In this document: positions 6,980 to 9,002 of the stretch, one piece after another
Layout of the letters: every line of letters begins with the position of its first letter
Numbering within the stretch: position 1 is the first letter of the stretch
Origin: DASRQK01 sp964401685
GTDB lineage: Bacteria; Bacteroidota; Bacteroidia; Sphingobacteriales; Sphingobacteriaceae
Assembly (NCBI GenBank): GCA_964401685.1
Contig: CAYNZH010000058.1
Location: 1 to 9,002 of the forward strand
DNA: 9,002 bases
Direction: 5' to 3'
Notes under the pieces: generated by a model
Told to the model about the DNA's origin: nothing
What the model saw: the letters and a program-made list of their open reading frames with translations, nothing else
Databases searched by the model: none
Position numbers and translations under genes: made by a program

Positions 6980-8176
6980 TTAAACGTCGCTGGGCTCCAG
7001 GTCAATGGCAGTTGCTTTCGCAGCTGGATCGTGAAGGCCTGGGCCCTCTGTGGATTCCTGAAAATGAGGAAACCCGCCTGCAGGAGCTTTGTCTTTGGAG
7101 TCAGTTTCCAGAACTTTTTTGTCGACGTAGTCGCAATTCATCAGACGCAAGATTCCCATATAGTCGAGTGTAAATTCAATCAAGCTCCCGACCTTATAGT
7201 TTTCAGGATTGTCCCCCAGATCCAATACCATCATATCCGAACTGGATCCTACTATCCTGACATTGTCCGAAGTAGGAGAGATGTGACTTTCTTCCACGTC
7301 CAGCAATCCAATATCGATTATAGCCCGGAGGGATGTTGTGTTTTCCTCAATATCGTCAAAACCCTTGACTTCGCCTTCCATATTTGGGCCGAGTTCGCCA
7401 TCTGGAATAGACGGTTTCTCCCGGAGCTCAATGATTTCCGCATATAATTTGAATACATCCTGATGCAGATTGAGTTCATTCTCCGTGCTGTAGGCATTTG
7501 TACCTAAAAACAACGCCTCACCAATACGAAAATGGTTGACCCCAGCTGGAAGCAAGCCTTTTGAAATTAGTGGAATTGTGACCGATGTTCCACCAGAAAT
7601 GTAGGGGATCACCTTGTTGAATTTCGCTTCTATCAATTGCTCGTACAGACATAGTTGCACCAATTTATCCTGGCTGGGAAGCACGCCATACATACAGCTC
7701 AGATTGGTACCGACTCCGGTCACTTCTATATTCGGCAACTGAAACACCTGTTCGTAAAATGCGATAAACTCATCCCGCATCACCCCCTCGCGCAGCTCAC
7801 CCAGCTCAATCATGATGATGATTTTATGGATTTTGTTTTGCCGGACTGCTTCGTCAGAAAGCATTTTGATAGTTTCAAACTCTGAATTAAAGCTAGCGTC
7901 CGCATATCTTACGACACTGGAAATGTAGCGTTTTGCCGGAGGCTTTATAAAGACCGTCTCTATGTTGGGATTGAGTGATTTAATTATTTTTAGATTGGTA
8001 ATCCTGCTATCACATATCTGCGTGATACCCAAATCTATAATTTCTTTGAGGTATGTTTTGGAGCCACAAAAAAGTTTTGAAACGATGCCCCACTCGATGT
8101 GGTTATAGACAAATAACTTGTCTAAGGTTTGGTAGTTTTCTCTTAATTTTTTTCTCTCTAAAACAATGTGTGCCAT
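6980..8176 (-). CDS. PLP-dependent alanine/ornithine racemase-family protein (fold type III)
   Basis: This is a cytoplasmic PLP enzyme with the alanine-racemase N-terminal TIM-barrel domain. It resembles the ornithine racemase (Orr) group more than Alr: the motifs CDSRITNLK, YADASFNSE, IIIMIELGELREG, GVGTNLSC, SGGTS, FRIGEALFLG and SSSDMMVLDLGD follow the Orr pattern in order. The PLP lysine is probably Lys34 (GIVSKLFCGS); Gly195-Gly-Thr-Ser198 should hold the cofactor phosphate and Arg217 (FRIGE) the pyridine nitrogen. The core ends near residue 357. Residues 358-398 form an extra Pro/Gly/Ala/acid-rich tail without predicted structure, which typical members of about 350 residues lack. The substrate is unknown; alanine, ornithine or another amino acid are possible. 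The gene starts 4 bp after the GNAT gene and is surely co-transcribed with it. The ATG at 8174-8176 gives the usual short lead (MAHIVLERKKLREN) into the domain. Confidence 0.85.
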   Translation of the reverse strand: MAHIVLERKKLRENYQTLDKLFVYNHIEWGIVSKLFCGSKTYLKEIIDLGITQICDSRITNLKIIKSLNPNIETVFIKPPAKRYISSVVRYADASFNSEFETIKMLSDEAVRQNKIHKIIIMIELGELREGVMRDEFIAFYEQVFQLPNIEVTGVGTNLSCMYGVLPSQDKLVQLCLYEQLIEAKFNKVIPYISGGTSVTIPLISKGLLPAGVNHFRIGEALFLGTNAYSTENELNLHQDVFKLYAEIIELREKPSIPDGELGPNMEGEVKGFDDIEENTTSLRAIIDIGLLDVEESHISPTSDNVRIVGSSSDMMVLDLGDNPENYKVGSLIEFTLDYMGILRLMNCDYVDKKVLETDSKDKAPAGGFPHFQESTEGPGLHDPAAKATAIDLEPSDV

Positions 8177-8180
8177 TAGT

Positions 8181-8627
8181 TTATTTGTTTAATCTCATTT
8201 CGAGATACTTGTTTGTGAATCCCAATTTCTCGTACAATTTTTTTGCCGGATTATCGGGTTCCACATGCAGTGCAATGCTTCCTTTGGTACGCTCGATCGC
8301 GATCTGCATCAATTTTTTGCCTATGCCCTGCCCTCTGTATTCTTCATGCGTGGCGATGTATACCAGGATATTTTCCGGTATGTAGCTTTCCATTCCTGTC
8401 GAGTTGATAACAACTACGCCCACAAATTGATCCCGATCCGTATCTTTCGCTGACAAAATCAGCCCACCGGGCTTTTGGTTACGACCCAGTGCATAGTCGG
8501 TTGCTTTTTGAATATCCGCCTCGGAGTCGCCATATTTCCCCAAATGTTTGAAGAGAAAGGTTACGATTTCCGCTTCGTTTTTTGGCTCCAGATGAGCGGG
8601 GCTACTGTGAATAGTATATTCGATCAT
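8181..8627 (-). CDS. GNAT-family N-acetyltransferase
   Basis: This is a small (148-residue) GCN5-related acetyltransferase that would move an acetyl group from acetyl-CoA to an amine. The acetyl-CoA pyrophosphate-binding motif is clear: EEYRGQGIGKKLM, with Arg98-Gly-Gln-Gly101-Ile-Gly103. The preceding beta-strand (NILVYIATHEEYRG) and the C-terminal PAKKLYEKLGF motif are both typical. The frame is open up to an ATG at 8735, but I chose the ATG at 8625-8627. The promoter at 8654-8684 lies downstream of the longer start, and the extra 36 residues show no domain similarity. It is the first gene of a two-gene operon with the racemase, 4 bp apart, so its acceptor may be the racemase's substrate or product; this is inference, as GNAT sequences rarely reveal the acceptor. 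Confidence 0.87.
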   Translation of the reverse strand: MIEYTIHSSPAHLEPKNEAEIVTFLFKHLGKYGDSEADIQKATDYALGRNQKPGGLILSAKDTDRDQFVGVVVINSTGMESYIPENILVYIATHEEYRGQGIGKKLMQIAIERTKGSIALHVEPDNPAKKLYEKLGFTNKYLEMRLNK

Positions 8628-8653
8628 GTGCTTTTTGATGTGGAAGCAAGTTA

Positions 8654-8684
8654 CAAAGTTACGGAAAATAATGCTTTCCTGCAA
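8654..8684 (-). promoter_or_regulatory. Bacteroidota-type promoter for the GNAT-racemase operon
   Basis: Read on the - strand, TTG (8684-8682) is followed after 20 bp by TAACTTTG (8661-8654), a perfect match to TAnnTTTG. The predicted transcript starts a few bases further on, leaving a leader of about 20 nt before the ATG at 8627. This placement supports the shorter GNAT start. Confidence 0.65.
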
Positions 8685-8719
8685 GTTTGACCCCCATAGG
8701 ATAAGTCGCGTGCTTTGCG

Positions 8720-8727
8720 TATCTTTG
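8720..8727 (+). promoter_or_regulatory. Bacteroidota -7 element before the SDR gene
   Basis: TATCTTTG is a perfect TAnnTTTG match, 21 bp before the ATG at 8749. No TTG occurs at the expected distance of about 19-21 bp upstream, so the promoter is incomplete by consensus or relies on an activator. It lies back-to-back with the GNAT promoter, with 35 bp between the facing elements (8685-8719). Confidence 0.45.
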
Positions 8728-8748
8728 GCTATCACTAATATTAATTAT

Positions 8749-9002
8749 ATGAGAATCATGATTTTAGGGGCTACGGGACTGACAGGAAGTCATCTACTTG
8801 ATCTTACGCTGGAAGATCCTGCTTTCAGTGAAGTTTTGATCCTCACTAGGCGCTCAACCAAGGTGGCACACCCTAAGCTCAAGGAGGTTGTCGCAGATTT
8901 GAAGAATCTTGATGTCCATACAAGCCTTTTTGCCGACCTCGATATACTTTTTATTTGCGTGGGAACAACAAGGGCTAAAACCCCGGACCGGGCAGAATAC
9001 CG
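8749..9002 (+). CDS. NAD(P)-binding atypical SDR, TIP30/HTATIP2-like, 3'-truncated
   Basis: This is the N-terminal 84 residues of a Rossmann-fold protein that continues past the right edge of the window. It opens with MRIMILGATGLTGSHLL, where Gly7-Ala-Thr-Gly10-Leu-Thr-Gly13 is the GxxGxxG dinucleotide-binding loop of atypical short-chain dehydrogenases. LILTRRS after the second strand suggests NADP(H) preference through its Arg pair. The segment DILFICVGTTRAKTPDRAEY matches the CxGTTRxKA-like signature of TIP30/HTATIP2-type proteins. Bacterial members are mostly uncharacterised oxidoreductases or NAD(P)-binding regulators. The start at 8749 is preferred to the in-frame ATG at 8758, because the latter would cut into the first beta-strand. 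It is divergent from the GNAT gene. Confidence 0.85.
   Translation, partial: MRIMILGATGLTGSHLLDLTLEDPAFSEVLILTRRSTKVAHPKLKEVVADLKNLDVHTSLFADLDILFICVGTTRAKTPDRAEY

Noticed and set aside
7031..7447. 138-codon open frame on the + strand opposite the racemase
   Set aside because: It overlaps the conserved racemase in antisense, its translation is without recognisable domains, and no promoter is seen.
6980..8176. Assignment of the racemase as the cell-wall alanine racemase Alr
   Set aside because: The motifs follow the ornithine-racemase-like pattern, and the length and C-terminal region do not show the usual Alr beta-domain.
8628..8735. N-terminal extension of the acetyltransferase to an ATG at 8735
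   Set aside because: It contains the operon's own promoter and encodes no recognisable part of the GNAT fold.
1..9002. tRNA/rRNA genes, CRISPR arrays, insertion sequences, phage or defence genes
   Set aside because: Reading both strands showed no repeat-spacer pattern, no transposase or integrase motifs, no terminal inverted repeats with target duplications, and no tRNA-like cloverleaf.

Overview
The window looks like an ordinary chromosomal stretch of a member of the Bacteroidota, probably Cytophagales-like. The reasons are an 813-residue TonB-dependent receptor-like protein with a carboxypeptidase-regulatory-like domain followed by plug and barrel; promoter elements of the Bacteroidota type (TTG, 20 bp, TAnnTTTG) rather than -35/-10 boxes; and no clear Shine-Dalgarno sequences before the start codons. 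The genus cannot be fixed from the sequence alone. A run of exactly 100 N (5842-5941) shows that this is a scaffolded draft assembly.

Layout from left to right: (1) a 5'-truncated DMT/EamA-family membrane transporter on the + strand (2-934). (2) The TonB-dependent receptor-like protein on the - strand (942-3383), convergent with the transporter. (3) A 239-bp divergent intergenic region (3384-3622) holding two short inverted repeats and a promoter for the next gene. (4) A ketoacyl-ACP synthase III-family enzyme on + (3623-4705) with an intact Cys-His-Asn triad. (5) An exported S9-family (glutamyl-endopeptidase-like) serine peptidase on + (4823-6967), interrupted by the assembly gap. (6) A two-gene operon on -, a GNAT acetyltransferase (8181-8627) followed after 4 bp by a fold-type III PLP racemase of the alanine/ornithine racemase family (6980-8176). 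(7) The start of a TIP30/HTATIP2-like NAD(P)-binding atypical SDR on + (8749 to the window end), divergent from the GNAT gene.

The genes do not form one pathway. The most coherent unit is the GNAT-racemase pair, which has a well-placed promoter (8654-8684) and suggests amino-acid racemisation coupled to acetylation; the substrate is unknown. The two convergent junctions (934/942 and 6967/6980) each carry a hairpin lying in the 3' end of the + strand gene, and in one the stop codon sits inside the hairpin. These are plausible bidirectional terminators. I found no mobile elements, CRISPR, RNA genes, phage genes or defence genes. I do not see a convincing undescribed system. The points worth following are the racemase/acetyltransferase operon, the unusual racemase C-terminal tail, the hairpins over stop codons, and a probably under-sized gap in the peptidase gene.
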